Counted from the stretch's first letter, positions 54,723 through 64,000 are shown. The stretch is 64,000 nucleotides of DNA from Sphingobium sp. SYK-6 (GCF_000283515.1 NC_015976.1:3752501-3816500); one strand, 5' to 3'. Numbers and translations: made by a program. The notes: generated by a model from the sequence alone, not told the origin.

Positions 54723-55643
54723 TTAGCCATGTTCGTAGCCCATCCGGGCCGGCAGCCGAACGGCCTTGCCATCCAGACGCAGGCTCACCCCCTCGCCCCG
54801 CTTGCAGTGCCCGACCTGAATGAGCCCGCGCGGCAGATCGCGCTCGCCGGGCAGGGCCATGAGCAGCACATAGTCATCACCCGCCGTCGCTGCCTCCAGC
54901 CGGGCCTGAACCGAGCTCCCCCGCAATGCCTCATAGCATGGCGACAGCGGAACATGATTGATCTGGATCGCGCAGTTGCTCGCCTCGGCCATGCGCGCCA
55001 CATCGATCAGCAGGCCATCGGAGACGTCCATCATGGCATGCACCGTGCCCGCCAGAGACTGGCCAAGCGTCAAGTGAGGCACGGGCACGCGATAGGCGCG
55101 CACCAGTTCCGCCGGGCTCGTCTTCCCGGCTTCCAGCAGCGCAAGGCCGGCGCCGGCATCGCCGACAGGGCCGGAGATGCAGATCCGATCGCCGGGACGC
55201 GCGCCCGAGCGCGAGGGGATGGTAACAGCGTGCGGCACTTCTCCGATCGCCGTGAGGCTGATCGTCCGGGGCGCGCCAGCGGGCAGCGCCACCGTATCGC
55301 CACCCACGATCGGCATGCCGAAGCGGCCAAGCGCGCGGGAAAGCCCCTCCAGGAAACCGCTGTCCCAGCCGGGGTCGCCGGCCAGCGCATGGTTGAGCAT
55401 GCAGCAGCGCGGCACCGCGCCTTTGGCCGCCAGGTCGGAGAGGTTCACCGCCGCGAGCTTCCAGCCTACGGTCTCCGGCGGGTCGTCGGCGCGAAAATGC
55501 ACGCCCTCGACGATCGTGTCGGTGGTGACGACAAGCTGCTCTCCCATCGTGGGAAGCACCGCGACATCGTCGCGCAGGCCGCGTGCGGCCGGGTCCGTGG
55601 CCATGGCGCGCAGCTGGCGGAGCAGATCCGCCTCGCCGCTCAC
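54723..55643 (-). CDS. thiL: Thiamine-monophosphate kinase
   Basis: A 306-residue PurM-fold kinase making thiamine diphosphate. Motifs: LRDDVAVLP, TTDTIVEGVHFRADD, VGGDTVALP, and MMDVSDGLLIDVARMA. Its start overlaps the nusB stop by four bases; nusB-thiL is a usual alphaproteobacterial pair. Confidence 0.94.
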   Translation of the reverse strand: MSGEADLLRQLRAMATDPAARGLRDDVAVLPTMGEQLVVTTDTIVEGVHFRADDPPETVGWKLAAVNLSDLAAKGAVPRCCMLNHALAGDPGWDSGFLEGLSRALGRFGMPIVGGDTVALPAGAPRTISLTAIGEVPHAVTIPSRSGARPGDRICISGPVGDAGAGLALLEAGKTSPAELVRAYRVPVPHLTLGQSLAGTVHAMMDVSDGLLIDVARMAEASNCAIQINHVPLSPCYEALRGSSVQARLEAATAGDDYVLLMALPGERDLPRGLIQVGHCKRGEGVSLRLDGKAVRLPARMGYEHG

Positions 55644-56092
55644 TTGGGCCGGACCTCCTTCGCGATGGCGTCCAGGAGACCGTTGACGAAACCCGCCTCG
55701 CGCTTGTCGTAAAAGGCGTGAGCGACATCGACATATTCGCTGATGACGCTGGGAGTCGGCACGTCGGGCCGGGCGAGCAACTCGTAAGCCCCGGCGCGCA
55801 ATATCTGGCGCATCGGCTTGTCCAGCCGCTCCAGCGACCAGCCCTTCGCGAGCCGGCCGGCGACCAGCGCATCGATCTCCTCGCGCCGGGCATCCACGCC
55901 CTTCACCACATCGTCGAAGAAAGCGCTCTCGGCGGGATGATAAGTCACATCCTCGATGGTCGCGCCCAGACGATGCTGGTGGAACTCGTGCAGAAGCAGC
56001 GGCAGCGGCGTGCCTTCCATGTCCTGCTGGTACAGGGCCTGCACGGCGGCGAGCCGTGCGGCGGAACGGGATTTGGAGCGTGTGGCGTTCAT
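55640..56092 (-). CDS. nusB: Transcription antitermination factor NusB
   Basis: A 150-residue all-helical NusB (SAARLAAVQALYQQD start, ILRAGAYELLARPDVP and VISEYVDVAHAFYD helices, FVNGLLDAIAKE end). ATG 56090-56092. It acts in rRNA antitermination. It sits between hisD upstream and thiL downstream on the same strand. Confidence 0.94.
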   Translation of the reverse strand: MNATRSKSRSAARLAAVQALYQQDMEGTPLPLLLHEFHQHRLGATIEDVTYHPAESAFFDDVVKGVDARREEIDALVAGRLAKGWSLERLDKPMRQILRAGAYELLARPDVPTPSVISEYVDVAHAFYDKREAGFVNGLLDAIAKEVRPK

Positions 56093-56237
56093 GATCTTTC
56101 CTGCCTTACTCTTTCCCGTCCGCCCTGAGTAGGGGGGTGCACCGCGAGGGCCATTGCCGGCCAACCGCCGGGATTGCCCCGGTCCATGCCGAACATGGCC
56201 GGCACTGGCTCCATCGGAATGAACGGGACGTGTGGAA

Positions 56238-57539
56238 TTAGCTTTCCTGCCGGGCGAGCCGTACCGCCACGCTGGCAGCGTGGGCCGGCAGTCCTTCCGC
56301 CTGCGCCATCGCCACCGCGGCGGGACCAATCGCCCCGATCGCACCCGCATCGAGCTGGAGGAAGCTGGTCCGCTTCATGAAGTCCAGCACGGACAGGCCC
56401 GACGAGAAGCGCGCGCGCCGCCCGGTGGGCAGCACGTGATTCGGCCCGGCGACATAATCCCCGATCGCTTCAGGCGTCATCCGGCCGAGGAATACCGAGC
56501 CCGCATGGCGCACCCGGTCGAACAGCGGCTGCGGCTCGTCCACGGCCAGTTCGAGATGCTCGGGCGCCAGCCGGTCGACAAGCGGCATCGCATCCTCAAG
56601 CCTCGCGAGGTGAATGATCGCGCCATTGGCTTCCCAGCTCTGCCGTGCCCGCGCGCCGGTGGCCAGCATCCCGAGCTGTCGCTCGACGGCCGCCGCCACG
56701 GCATCGGCAAAGGCAGCGTCGTCCGTGAACAGGATGGACTGGCTTGTCGGATCATGCTCGGCCTGGCTGAGCAGATCGGCGGCGATCCAGTCAGGATCGT
56801 TCAGGCCATCGGCGACGACCACGATCTCGGACGGGCCCGCCACCATGTCGATGCCCACGACGCCGTAGACCTGCCGCTTCGCTTCCGCCACCCAGGCATT
56901 GCCCGGGCCGACGATCACGTCGACCGGCGCGATCCTGCCGGTGCCATAGGCCAGCGCCGCGATGGCCTGCGCCCCGCCCACGCGCCAGATCTCGGTCACG
57001 CCCGCGATGTGCGCGGCTGCCAGCACGGCCTGATTGAGCTGCCCGCCCGGCGTGGGCGACATCATGACGATGCGCTCCACGCCCGCGACCTTTGCAGGAA
57101 TGGCGTTCATCAGCAGCGAGCTGGGATAGGCCGCCAGACCGCCCGGGACATAGATGCCGGCCGCTTCCACCGCATTCCACCGCGCGCCAAGGCGCACGCC
57201 CGCCGCGTCCGTCCAGCCGCTGTCAGCCGGCTTCTGCTTCTCATGATAGGCCGCGATCCGCTCCGCCGCGAGCTCCAGCGCCGTGCGCAAATCCGCGTCG
57301 ATCGCTTCATAGGCCGCGGCGGTCTGCTCCACCGGGATCGTCCAGCCATGCGCATCGAGATCGAAGCCGTCGAACCGGCCGGTCAGCGCGGCAAGCGCCG
57401 CGTCCCCCTGCGCCCGCACCTGCGCGATGATCCCGCGCACGGCCTGGGCCACGTCCTCGTCCGCCTCGCGCCGGGCATTGACGAGACGCTCGAACGCCTC
57501 GGCGAAGCCGGCCTTGGCAGCATCCAGCCTAAGCGGCAT
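56238..57539 (-). CDS. hisD: Histidinol dehydrogenase
   Basis: A 433-residue zinc NAD enzyme, last two steps of histidine synthesis. Motifs: [41 protein letters not shown] and a late GPNHVLPTG. It overlaps hisG by 11 bases. The hisG-hisD-nusB-thiL order is common in Sphingomonadales. Confidence 0.95.
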   Translation of the reverse strand: MPLRLDAAKAGFAEAFERLVNARREADEDVAQAVRGIIAQVRAQGDAALAALTGRFDGFDLDAHGWTIPVEQTAAAYEAIDADLRTALELAAERIAAYHEKQKPADSGWTDAAGVRLGARWNAVEAAGIYVPGGLAAYPSSLLMNAIPAKVAGVERIVMMSPTPGGQLNQAVLAAAHIAGVTEIWRVGGAQAIAALAYGTGRIAPVDVIVGPGNAWVAEAKRQVYGVVGIDMVAGPSEIVVVADGLNDPDWIAADLLSQAEHDPTSQSILFTDDAAFADAVAAAVERQLGMLATGARARQSWEANGAIIHLARLEDAMPLVDRLAPEHLELAVDEPQPLFDRVRHAGSVFLGRMTPEAIGDYVAGPNHVLPTGRRARFSSGLSVLDFMKRTSFLQLDAGAIGAIGPAAVAMAQAEGLPAHAASVAVRLARQES

Positions 57540-58191
57540 GGCTTGCCTCCACGGCGGCGCGGAATCGCTCGACCATCGGCACCAGCTCTGCGGCCCGCAT
57601 CTTCATGGCAGCGCGATTGACGATGAGCCGCGCCGAAATGTCCATGATGGTGGCTGTCTCGACGAGGCCATTCGCCCGAAGCGTCGCCCCGGACGAGACG
57701 AGATCCACAATCCGGCGCGAGAGGCCAAGCGAAGGCGCCAGCTCCATCGCGCCGTTGAGCTTGACGCACTCGGCCTGAATGCCCTGCGCTTCATAATGCG
57801 CCCGGGTGAGGTGGGGATATTTGGTGGCGACGCGCACATGGCTGGCGACCCCGGGGTCCTCGGGCGGCGCGTCCACGGGCTCGGCGATCGAAAGCCGGCA
57901 ATGGCCAATCTGCAGGTCGACCGGCGCATACAGCTCCGAATAGCCGAACTCCGCGATCACGTCCGATCCCACGATGCCGATCTGCGCCGCGCCATGGGCG
58001 ACAAAGGTCGCCACGTCGAAGGCGCGCACGCGAATGATGGAAAGACCGTCCACATTGGTCGCGAACCTGAGCGCGCGGCTTTCCTTGCGATGGAACTCGG
58101 CCTCCGGCTCGATGCCCGCGCGCGCAAGCAGCGGCAGGGCCTCGTCGAGAATGCGTCCCTTGGGAATGGCGAAAGTGATCGGCCGGGTCAT
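57529..58191 (-). CDS. hisG: ATP phosphoribosyltransferase, short form
   Basis: A 220-residue HisG_S catalytic subunit, first step of histidine synthesis. It starts with [16 protein letters not shown] and contains VGSDVIAEF and [10 protein letters not shown]. It lacks the C-terminal regulatory ACT-like domain of long HisG, so it should need a HisZ regulatory subunit, which is not in this window. Confidence 0.95.
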   Translation of the reverse strand: MTRPITFAIPKGRILDEALPLLARAGIEPEAEFHRKESRALRFATNVDGLSIIRVRAFDVATFVAHGAAQIGIVGSDVIAEFGYSELYAPVDLQIGHCRLSIAEPVDAPPEDPGVASHVRVATKYPHLTRAHYEAQGIQAECVKLNGAMELAPSLGLSRRIVDLVSSGATLRANGLVETATIMDISARLIVNRAAMKMRAAELVPMVERFRAAVEASHAA

Positions 58192-58233
58192 GACCGGCGC
58201 GCCTTAGGCGCTTGCGCGGAAAACTGCAATTGC

Positions 58234-58269
58234 GCGCGATCGGCGGGCACGCATGGCCGCCGATCGCGC
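58234..58269 (-). terminator. Terminator downstream of the PEP-CTERM gene
   Basis: Perfect 13-bp arms GCGCGATCGGCGG and CCGCCGATCGCGC. On the minus strand the hairpin is followed by GCAGTTTTCC. It separates the PEP-CTERM transcript from hisG. Confidence 0.75.
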
Positions 58270-58279
58270 TCCTTGCGGT

Positions 58280-58963
58280 TCAGGCGAAGGCGACCGCGGC
58301 GCGGCGACGGCGCAGCGTCGATCCGGCGAGGGCGAAACCGCCGATCATCATGGCCCAGCTGGCGGGCTCGGGCACCGCACCGGGCACGCTCCCGTCCAGA
58401 TGCGTCACCCGCACATTATCGAGCAGCGCACCGTAGACGCGGCCACCGCCGGTATAGGTGCTGAGGAACGACAGGGTCGAGCTGGACGAAAGCGCCACGA
58501 AATCGAAGCTGTGCGTCGTCCAGGGACCGCCCTGCCCGATCGCGTGCAGGCTGGTGTCATAGCCGAACTCCTGCGAGAAGCCGGCTACCTCGACCAGCAG
58601 GTTCTTCATGCCGATGAAGCCATCATAGACATTGGCATTCATGTCGAACGTCACGGTGTAAGTGCCGCCCGCCAGCGTGTCGAAGCTCTGGCTGATGCCG
58701 CCGACCTGGCCGGTGGAGCCGTTCATGTCGATGGAATTGATGCCGTGCGAAGCCACGAAATCGGGATTGAGATACCCCCCGTGGATGAGATCGACGGCCC
58801 CGGTGAAGACTGTCCAGCCGCCAAGGCTGGAGCCTGCACTGTAATTGCGGTAGCTGTTTACCGGAGCATCGATGTCCTCGAAGCTGCCGTTCGTGAAGGG
58901 CGCGGCCTGCGCGGCGCCGGCGAGCATCGTTGCGCCGAGCATGGCGATCATGAGCCTGTTCAT
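58280..58963 (-). CDS. PEP-CTERM-anchored DUF642 (choice-of-anchor) exported protein
   Basis: A 227-residue secreted protein. Signal peptide MNRLMIAMLGATMLAGAAQA, then a carbohydrate-binding-like jelly roll (NGSFEDIDAPV, GGWTVFTGAVDLIHGG), and a C-terminal sorting signal PEPASWAMMIGGFALAG plus RRRR. PEP-CTERM proteins are processed by exosortase and exported with extracellular polysaccharide; exosortase itself is not here. Repeat copy C lies upstream, and a hairpin terminator downstream. Confidence 0.85.
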   Translation of the reverse strand: MNRLMIAMLGATMLAGAAQAAPFTNGSFEDIDAPVNSYRNYSAGSSLGGWTVFTGAVDLIHGGYLNPDFVASHGINSIDMNGSTGQVGGISQSFDTLAGGTYTVTFDMNANVYDGFIGMKNLLVEVAGFSQEFGYDTSLHAIGQGGPWTTHSFDFVALSSSSTLSFLSTYTGGGRVYGALLDNVRVTHLDGSVPGAVPEPASWAMMIGGFALAGSTLRRRRAAVAFA

Positions 58964-59167
58964 CTGCTGTCTCCCACTTGCGATGTTGTGCGACGGGATC
59001 GTTAGGGACGCGCGGCATCCGATCCCAATGACAAAGCCTGTTAGAGATGTGACGGCGCGTGGCGGCTGTCCCGATGTGATACCCACCCGACAGGGCCCGA
59101 CCGTCACAGGCCGCGTGGATGCGTTCCCGTGAAACGCCTCCCGAGTCTCCGGGAGGCCGAGAGGGGT

Positions 59168-59502
59168 GAAATGGGTTGGACGCGACGGACCGTGCGAGAC
59201 CTCCACGAGGGCCGGACGATGCCGGTCCAACACTGCGCTGCGCCTCGGAAGTTTACGAAGATGACGACACGTCCGTCTCATCTTCCGCTTCCCTGAACTT
59301 TGCGGCGCTGCAAATCAGGTGGACGCCAGAGTCTGTTCCGGCGTGCCTGCAGCGCGCGGACGATGGAAACCTCAAATGAGAAAGAGCCATTCATTGCCTC
59401 CCGCTGTCGCCTGTCGCCTGTCGCCTGTCGCCTGTCGACGGGAGAGGCGCCCGGCAGGGCTGCCATGGCAGAGGGGCTGTAGGACAGGGAAAAGCGCGGC
59501 GG
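59168..59502 (+). repeat. Dispersed intergenic repeat, copy C
   Basis: Third copy of the element of 4660-4980 and 25521-25847. The landmark reads GGAAGTTTACGAAGATGACG at 59247-59266; the end block is TGTAGGACAGGGAAAAGCGC. Relative to A and B it carries an inserted CTGTCGC tandem tract. It fills much of the 797-base gap 58964-59760, which I otherwise find empty apart from the small ORF start region. Confidence 0.75.
59404..59437 (+). repeat. Tandem repeat (CTGTCGC), nearly five units
   Basis: Four full seven-base CTGTCGC units and a partial fifth, inside repeat copy C. The corresponding position in copies A and B has a single short GTC-rich stretch, so the expansion is specific to this copy and may vary between strains. 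Confidence 0.85.
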
Positions 59503-59760
59503 ACGGAGAATGGAGACGAAACCACCCGCACCTGCGCGCGCCACGACGACCCTGCAGTGCCTCTCGCTGCGCGTGCTGGGCACGAGGCGGGTCCCTTCCG
59601 TCCGCAAGGATATCGCGTCCGCCACGACCGCCTTTCGGCCGAGAAAGCTCAGGAAATCGAGGCCAAGCCGTGCACTCTCATCCGGTCACACCGCCTGGCT
59701 GTTCGCAACGCATCCCGAACTCGCGCGTTGGAGCCGAGTAACGAACGAAGGAGAATCGAT

Positions 59761-59841
59761 ATGGGCAAGGGACTTCTGCTTTGGCTGGTGGGCGTGCCGC
59801 TGCCGATCGTCCTCATTCTCTGGTTCCTGTTCTTCCGCTAG
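59761..59841 (+). CDS. 26-residue hydrophobic membrane peptide
   Basis: A short gene with a good ribosome site (AAGGAG, seven bases before the ATG). The product begins MGKGLLLWLVGVPLPIVLIL and ends WFLFFR: a lysine, one membrane span with a PLP kink, and a terminal arginine. Its composition and boundaries are those of a genuine single-pass small protein, not of random sequence. I recall many similar unannotated peptides in alphaproteobacteria but cannot name a family. Its stop codon lies in the left arm of a long inverted repeat that could end its transcript. Confidence 0.6.
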   Translation: MGKGLLLWLVGVPLPIVLILWFLFFR

Positions 59842-59984
59842 GGCTCATCGACATCCAGCGCTGGCGGCCTGCGAATGGCGCTTTCCCGGGCTTCCGGTGC
59901 TCACGTACCTTGAGTACGCTGCGCGCCGGGTCCCGAAAAACCACCATCCTCGCCACGCCATCATCTGAATGTCGATCAGCCCTA
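59839..59984. repeat. Long inverted repeat with internal hairpin, between small ORF and purA
   Basis: Arms TAGGGCTCATCGACATCCAG (59839-59858) and CTGAATGTCGATCAGCCCTA (59965-59984) match at 18 of 20 positions when folded. Inside lies CGTAC/GTACG around a CTTGA loop. As RNA from either strand this forms a 146-base hairpin-like structure. It may serve as a shared terminator for the convergent small ORF and purA, and I suspect it is a dispersed element of sphingomonad genomes, although I see only one copy here. Confidence 0.65.
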
Positions 59985-60023
59985 AAGGAAGCGGCCGGCA
60001 CGGTCATGTGCCGGCCAAGGCCG

Positions 60024-61313
60024 TCAATCCTCGAAAGGATCACGCACCAGGATAGTGTCCTCCCGCTCCGGTGAGGTGGAGACGCTGGCGACGGGACACT
60101 CGATCAGCTCCTCGATGCGGCGGATATATTTGATCGCCTGCGCCGGAAGATCGGCCCAGCTTCGGGCGCCCACGGTCGTCCCTTCCCAGCCCTCCATCTC
60201 CTCATAAACCGGCTCGACAGCGGCCTGATCGGCGGCATGGGCGGGAAGATAATCAATGATCTCGCCATTGAGGCGATAGCCGGTGCAGATGCGGATGGTC
60301 TCGAAACCGTCCAGCACGTCGATCTTGGTAAGGGCTATGCCTGTAACCCCGCTCAATGCGCAGGTCTGGCGCACCAGCACCGCATCGAACCAGCCGCAGC
60401 GGCGCTTCCGCGCCGTCACCGTGCCGAATTCGTGCCCGCGCGTTCCGAGACGCTCGCCGATCTCGTCCTCGAGTTCGGTGGGGAACGGGCCCGAGCCAAC
60501 GCGCGTGGTATAAGCCTTGACGATGCCCAGCACGAAGCCGGCCGCACTGGGCCCCATGCCCGAACCGGCCGCGACAGTGCCGCTCACCGTATTCGAGCTG
60601 GTCACGAAGGGATAAGTGCCATGGTCGACATCGAGCAGCACGCCCTGCGCACCCTCGAACAGGATGCGCCGGCCGGCCTTGCGCACGTCGCGCAGGCGCT
60701 TCCACACCGGCTCGGCATATTGCAGCACGAACGGCGCGATCTCGCGCAGCTCCGCGACCAGCGCCGCCCGGTCGATCGGCGGCTCGCCGAAGCCGGCGCG
60801 CAGCGCGTCATGATGCGCGCAGAGCCGATCGAGCTGAGGCTCCAGCGCGTCGAGATGGGCGAGGTCGCACACGCGGATCGCGCGGCGGCCGACCTTGTCC
60901 TCATAAGCGGGGCCGATGCCGCGCCCGGTGGTGCCGATCTTGCCCTTGCCCGCCGCGGTCTCGCGCAGTCCATCGAGATCGCGATGGAAAGGGAGGATCA
61001 GCGGACAATTGTCCGCCACCGCGAAGTTGGAGCGATCGACCTTGACGCCCTGCCCCTCCAGCTTTTCGATCTCGGCCTTCAGGGCCCAGGGATCGAGCAC
61101 CACGCCATTGCCGATGATGGACAGGGTCCCGGTGACGATGCCGGACGGCACGAGGCTGATCTTGTAGACCTGCTCGCCGACAACGAGCGTGTGCCCGGCA
61201 TTGTGCCCGCCCTGAAAGCGCACCACGCAGTCCGCGCGGCTTGCCAGCCAGTCGACAATCTTGCCTTTGCCTTCATCGCCCCACTGGGCGCCGATCACGG
61301 TGACGTTTGCCAT
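60024..61313 (-). CDS. purA: Adenylosuccinate synthetase
   Basis: A 429-residue GTP-dependent ligase of AMP synthesis. Motifs: [17 protein letters not shown] at the start, [11 protein letters not shown], and late [19 protein letters not shown] 61311-61313 gives the usual N-terminus; the longer frame adds residues not found in the family. It is single, with about 308 bases upstream (61314-61621) in which I see only a GC hairpin and the ribosome site of the next gene. Confidence 0.96.
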   Translation of the reverse strand: MANVTVIGAQWGDEGKGKIVDWLASRADCVVRFQGGHNAGHTLVVGEQVYKISLVPSGIVTGTLSIIGNGVVLDPWALKAEIEKLEGQGVKVDRSNFAVADNCPLILPFHRDLDGLRETAAGKGKIGTTGRGIGPAYEDKVGRRAIRVCDLAHLDALEPQLDRLCAHHDALRAGFGEPPIDRAALVAELREIAPFVLQYAEPVWKRLRDVRKAGRRILFEGAQGVLLDVDHGTYPFVTSSNTVSGTVAAGSGMGPSAAGFVLGIVKAYTTRVGSGPFPTELEDEIGERLGTRGHEFGTVTARKRRCGWFDAVLVRQTCALSGVTGIALTKIDVLDGFETIRICTGYRLNGEIIDYLPAHAADQAAVEPVYEEMEGWEGTTVGARSWADLPAQAIKYIRRIEELIECPVASVSTSPEREDTILVRDPFED

Positions 61314-61621
61314 GGATATGCTTCTCCGCCCTGCCGAGCGGATCCGGACCACCCTTCGACAGGACTCGATGGTCGGATTGGATCATGTCGGGCTCCCGGC
61401 CCGGTCCGGCGGCGCGTTTGCCTGCGGGGAGGGCGGAAGTCAAGGCAGGGAGGCATCGTTCCCTCGCCATGGCAGGGGCCACCCGGCCTCCATGCCGGCG
61501 GGGGGCCCATCCCCGTTTGGCTATGCGGCGGCGTTACACTTTGTCACCCTCTCCGCTCTTCTTGCGGGCAGCCCATAAGCTTATCCAGGCTGTGGAAAGG
61601 ACCGGAAAGGAGCCGGATTCG

Positions 61622-62557
61622 ATGCGCTACGCCACGCCTGCCACGCTCGCCCTCGTGCTCGTCAGCCTGTTGGGGACGCTCGCGCTGCCGGCGCAGGCCG
61701 GTTTGCGGGAGCGCCTGCGCGAGCGGTTCGCCGCGCAGATCGAGGCGGACCGCACCCCCGACGGGCGGGAGATGGCCTATGGCACCGATCCCTTGCAGAC
61801 CTTGGCCTTCTGGCCTCCCGCCGACGCAAGCGCCCGCTCCGCACCGCTCATCGTCTTCGTGCATGGCGGCGGATGGCGCCATGGCGACAAGACCAATGCC
61901 ACCGGCAAGGCCAAGGTCGCGCATTATCCGGCACAGGGCTATGCCCTAGCATCGATCAATTACCGGCTCGTGCCGGGCGCGCGGGTCGAGGATCAGGCGC
62001 AGGACGTCGCCGATGCCGTCGCCTGGCTGATCGCTCATGCCGGAGAACTGGGCATCGATCCCGCCCGGATCGTCCTGATGGGCCACAGCGCCGGCGCGCA
62101 TCTCGTGGCGCTCGTGGGCACCGATCCGCGCTATCTGAAAGCCGCCCGCCTCGATCTGCGTGCCATCGCGGGCGTCATTCCGATCGACGGCGCGGCCTAT
62201 GACGTGCCGAAACAGGTCAAGGTCGGCACGCGGTTCATGGGTGACATCTACGCGCAGGCCTTCGGCACCGACCCTGAACGCCAGCGGGCCCTTTCGCCCA
62301 CCTTGCAGGCCGGGGCACCCAATGCCCCCGCATTCCTCATCCTCCATGTCCAGCGCCGGGATGGCATCGAGCAGTCGCGCGGCCTGGCCGAAGCGCTGCG
62401 CGCGGCCGGCACGCCGGTCGAGATCGCCAGCTTCGAGGGACGCGGCCTGCAGGGGCACATGGACATCAACCGGAAGCTGGGTCTCGCGGATTATCCGGCA
62501 ACGGCGCGCGTCGACAGCTGGCTTGAGGGCCTGCTGGGCAAGCCTGTGCAGCGCTGA
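61622..62557 (+). CDS. Secreted alpha/beta hydrolase (HSL/BD-FAE-like esterase)
   Basis: A 311-residue exported hydrolase. Signal peptide (ATLALVLVSLLGTLALPAQA), oxyanion-hole FVHGGGWRHGDK, nucleophile elbow LMGHSAGAHLVAL, and a late GLQGHMDINRKLG segment with the probable catalytic histidine. HGGGW plus GHSAGA is the carboxylesterase/arylformamidase-like pattern. AAGGAG lies about ten bases before the ATG at 61622. It stands alone; the substrate is unknown. Confidence 0.85.
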   Translation: MRYATPATLALVLVSLLGTLALPAQAGLRERLRERFAAQIEADRTPDGREMAYGTDPLQTLAFWPPADASARSAPLIVFVHGGGWRHGDKTNATGKAKVAHYPAQGYALASINYRLVPGARVEDQAQDVADAVAWLIAHAGELGIDPARIVLMGHSAGAHLVALVGTDPRYLKAARLDLRAIAGVIPIDGAAYDVPKQVKVGTRFMGDIYAQAFGTDPERQRALSPTLQAGAPNAPAFLILHVQRRDGIEQSRGLAEALRAAGTPVEIASFEGRGLQGHMDINRKLGLADYPATARVDSWLEGLLGKPVQR

Positions 62558-62768
62558 GCACGACGGAGGCCGCTTGCCCGGCAGAGCCTGCGCGGTCGCG
62601 CGGTGGGCATCAATCATTGTCAGAACTGGGGAGAATTACCTATTCTGGGGAGATGGAGCGCGCGATATGGCCGCTCTTGCACCCGGGATGGATCCCCGGC
62701 GCCGCACTTTCGTTTTGTGACTGCCCGCGGCCGGGACGGTGCGGGGTCGGAACCAGAGGAGGACCAGG

Positions 62769-63113
62769 ATGCGTCTGTTACTGATCGGCATCGCCACGCT
62801 TTCGCTCGCCGCATGCGGGGGTACGCCCGAGAACAGCGCCGAGAACGCCGCCATTCCTGCTGCGGAGAACGCCGAGAATGCCGTCAATTATGTGGCGGAA
62901 ATCGGCAATCTTTCGGATACCCAGCAACAGGCCGTGTTCTTCCGCGCCATTCGCGACGCCGGCATTGCGTGCCGCGATGTCACCAGCGTCGAGCAGATCG
63001 AGCCGCAAAACGGCGTGCAGACCTGGCGCGCGCAATGCGATCAGGGCGGCCAGCATCTCATTCAGGTGTTGCCGAACGGCTCGGCACAGGTGGTGAGCCG
63101 CACGGAGCCCTGA
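62769..63113 (+). CDS. Small lipoprotein
   Basis: 114 residues. The N-terminus MRLLLIGIATLSLAACGG is a textbook lipobox (LAAC). A low-complexity stretch of asparagine, glutamate and alanine repeats (ENSAENAAIPAAENAENA) follows, then a compact domain with two cysteines that could pair. No family recognised. AGAGGAGGACCAGG precedes the ATG. It is convergent with mnmA. Confidence 0.8.
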   Translation: MRLLLIGIATLSLAACGGTPENSAENAAIPAAENAENAVNYVAEIGNLSDTQQQAVFFRAIRDAGIACRDVTSVEQIEPQNGVQTWRAQCDQGGQHLIQVLPNGSAQVVSRTEP

Positions 63114-63149
63114 AGTCGGAGGCCCTGGCCGGCGCCGTTAAACGCGGCG

Positions 63150-64000
63150 TCAGGCAGCCACCAGCGCTGCGCTCTGGGTCTGCGCGATCCAGCCGCCGCC
63201 CAGCACGCGGTCGCCGCGATAGAGCACAGCTGCCTGCCCCGGCGCCACGCCATATTCCGGCGCGTCGAACACCAGCCGCCCGTCTTCGAGCCGCGCCGGG
63301 ACGGGGCGGGCCATGGAGCGCACCTTGGCGCTGAGCGGCCCGTCCGGCGCACCGCCGATCCAGTTGATCTCCTCCAGCCAGGCCGCTTCGACCGCCAGGG
63401 CCGCCCGGGGACCGACGATCACACGCCGCGCCGCAGCATCGAGCCGGACGACATAGAGCGGCTCGGCCTGGCCGCCGATCTCCAGTCCCCTGCGCTGGCC
63501 AACCGTGTAGTGGATGAGGCCCTTGTGCCGGCCCAGCACGCGCCCATCGACATGCACGATCTCGCCATCGGCATCCGCATCTGGGCGGACCTTGCGCACC
63601 ACGCCGGCATAGTCGCCATCGGGCACGAAGCAGATGTCCTGACTGTCCGGCTTCATTGCCACGGCCAGCCCCAGCTCCCGGGCAATGGCGCGGACTGCCG
63701 GCTTCTCCATCCCGCCAAGGGGAAAGCGGAGATAATCGAGCTGATCCTGCGTGGTGGCGAAGAGGAAATAGCTCTGGTCGCGCGCGGGATCGATGGCGCG
63801 GTGCAGCTCCGGACCCTGCGCCCCGATCACGCGGCGCACATAATGGCCGGTGGCGAGGCAGTCCGCGCCGAGATCGCGCGCGAGCGCGAACAGATCGGTG
63901 AACTTGACGCCCATGTTGCAGCGGACGCAGGGAATGGGGGTCCGGCCGGACAGATATTCATCGGCAAAGCCCTCGATCACCGATTCCCGGAAACGGCTCT
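63150..64000 (-). CDS. mnmA: tRNA 2-thiouridine(34) synthase MnmA, truncated at the window edge
   Basis: The 5' part lies beyond base 64000; the frame is open to the edge. The visible part shows the first catalytic cysteine in [26 protein letters not shown], and the second in [12 protein letters not shown], then the beta-barrel C-terminus (a [11 protein letters not shown] segment and a [18 protein letters not shown] end). It thiolates U34 of tRNA-Lys, -Glu and -Gln using sulfur delivered by IscS-type relays. Confidence 0.95.
   Translation of the reverse strand, partial: SRFRESVIEGFADEYLSGRTPIPCVRCNMGVKFTDLFALARDLGADCLATGHYVRRVIGAQGPELHRAIDPARDQSYFLFATTQDQLDYLRFPLGGMEKPAVRAIARELGLAVAMKPDSQDICFVPDGDYAGVVRKVRPDADADGEIVHVDGRVLGRHKGLIHYTVGQRRGLEIGGQAEPLYVVRLDAAARRVIVGPRAALAVEAAWLEEINWIGGAPDGPLSAKVRSMARPVPARLEDGRLVFDAPEYGVAPGQAAVLYRGDRVLGGGWIAQTQSAALVAA

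Noticed and set aside
59404..59437. CRISPR-like array
   Set aside because: Seven-base units are directly adjacent with no spacers and there are no cas genes.

Overview
The window is high-GC, gene-dense DNA from an alphaproteobacterium, most likely a member of the Sphingomonadaceae (Sphingobium/Novosphingobium/Sphingomonas type). The evidence is two large TonB-dependent receptors, aromatic-acid MFS transporters, an ADP-forming CoA ligase of the type sphingomonads use on lignin aromatics, a PEP-CTERM protein, and the gene orders maf - RNase E/G - yacG and hisG-hisD-nusB-thiL. Genus and substrate are inferences.

Layout. 1-3.1 kb: a left-truncated alpha-glucan phosphorylase, a BON-domain protein and a zinc alcohol dehydrogenase. 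3.2-46.6 kb: a large catabolic region. It holds two paralogous orphan solute-binding proteins (3.2 and 42.6 kb), an O-methyltransferase, a luciferase-like flavin monooxygenase, and a tightly overlapping minus-strand operon (CocE-type hydrolase, ribB, flavin reductase, glcD, glcE, glcF). These are followed by a LigI-like amidohydrolase, a TetR regulator, a Rieske oxygenase with an SDR, an orphan SUKH protein, an MFS porter divergent from a secreted esterase, and TonB receptor 1. Next come an aldehyde dehydrogenase, a second MFS porter, an NTF2-like protein, a second Rieske oxygenase and a ThDP enzyme, then TonB receptor 2, an exported amidohydrolase, and a CoA-ester module (ADP-forming CoA ligase, crotonase, thiolase-like protein, OB-fold partner). 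The region ends with a divergent IclR regulator, the second binding protein, an SDR, tRNA-Phe and a Tat-exported amidohydrolase.

46.6-64 kb is housekeeping: a glycine-zipper protein, yacG, an RNase E/G-like gene, maf, infA, bioFDA, hppA, thiL-nusB, hisD-hisG, a PEP-CTERM/DUF642 protein, a 26-residue membrane peptide gene, purA, a secreted alpha/beta hydrolase, a small lipoprotein and a right-truncated mnmA.

How it fits together (inference). Compounds enter through TonB receptors and may be trimmed in the periplasm by exported esterase and amidohydrolases. They would cross the inner membrane by AAHS porters, be oxidised by Rieske and luciferase-type oxygenases, and finish as CoA esters, glycolate and aldehydes. 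The strongest new signal is an 18-bp AT-rich inverted repeat (consensus WTTATA-N6-TWTAAW). It occurs eight times, always in a short intergenic gap in front of catabolic or receptor genes between 5 and 33 kb and never seen in the housekeeping part. It looks like the operator of one regulon, probably of the TetR protein encoded between two of the sites. A second signal is a dispersed non-coding repeat of about 320 bp present three times in intergenic gaps.
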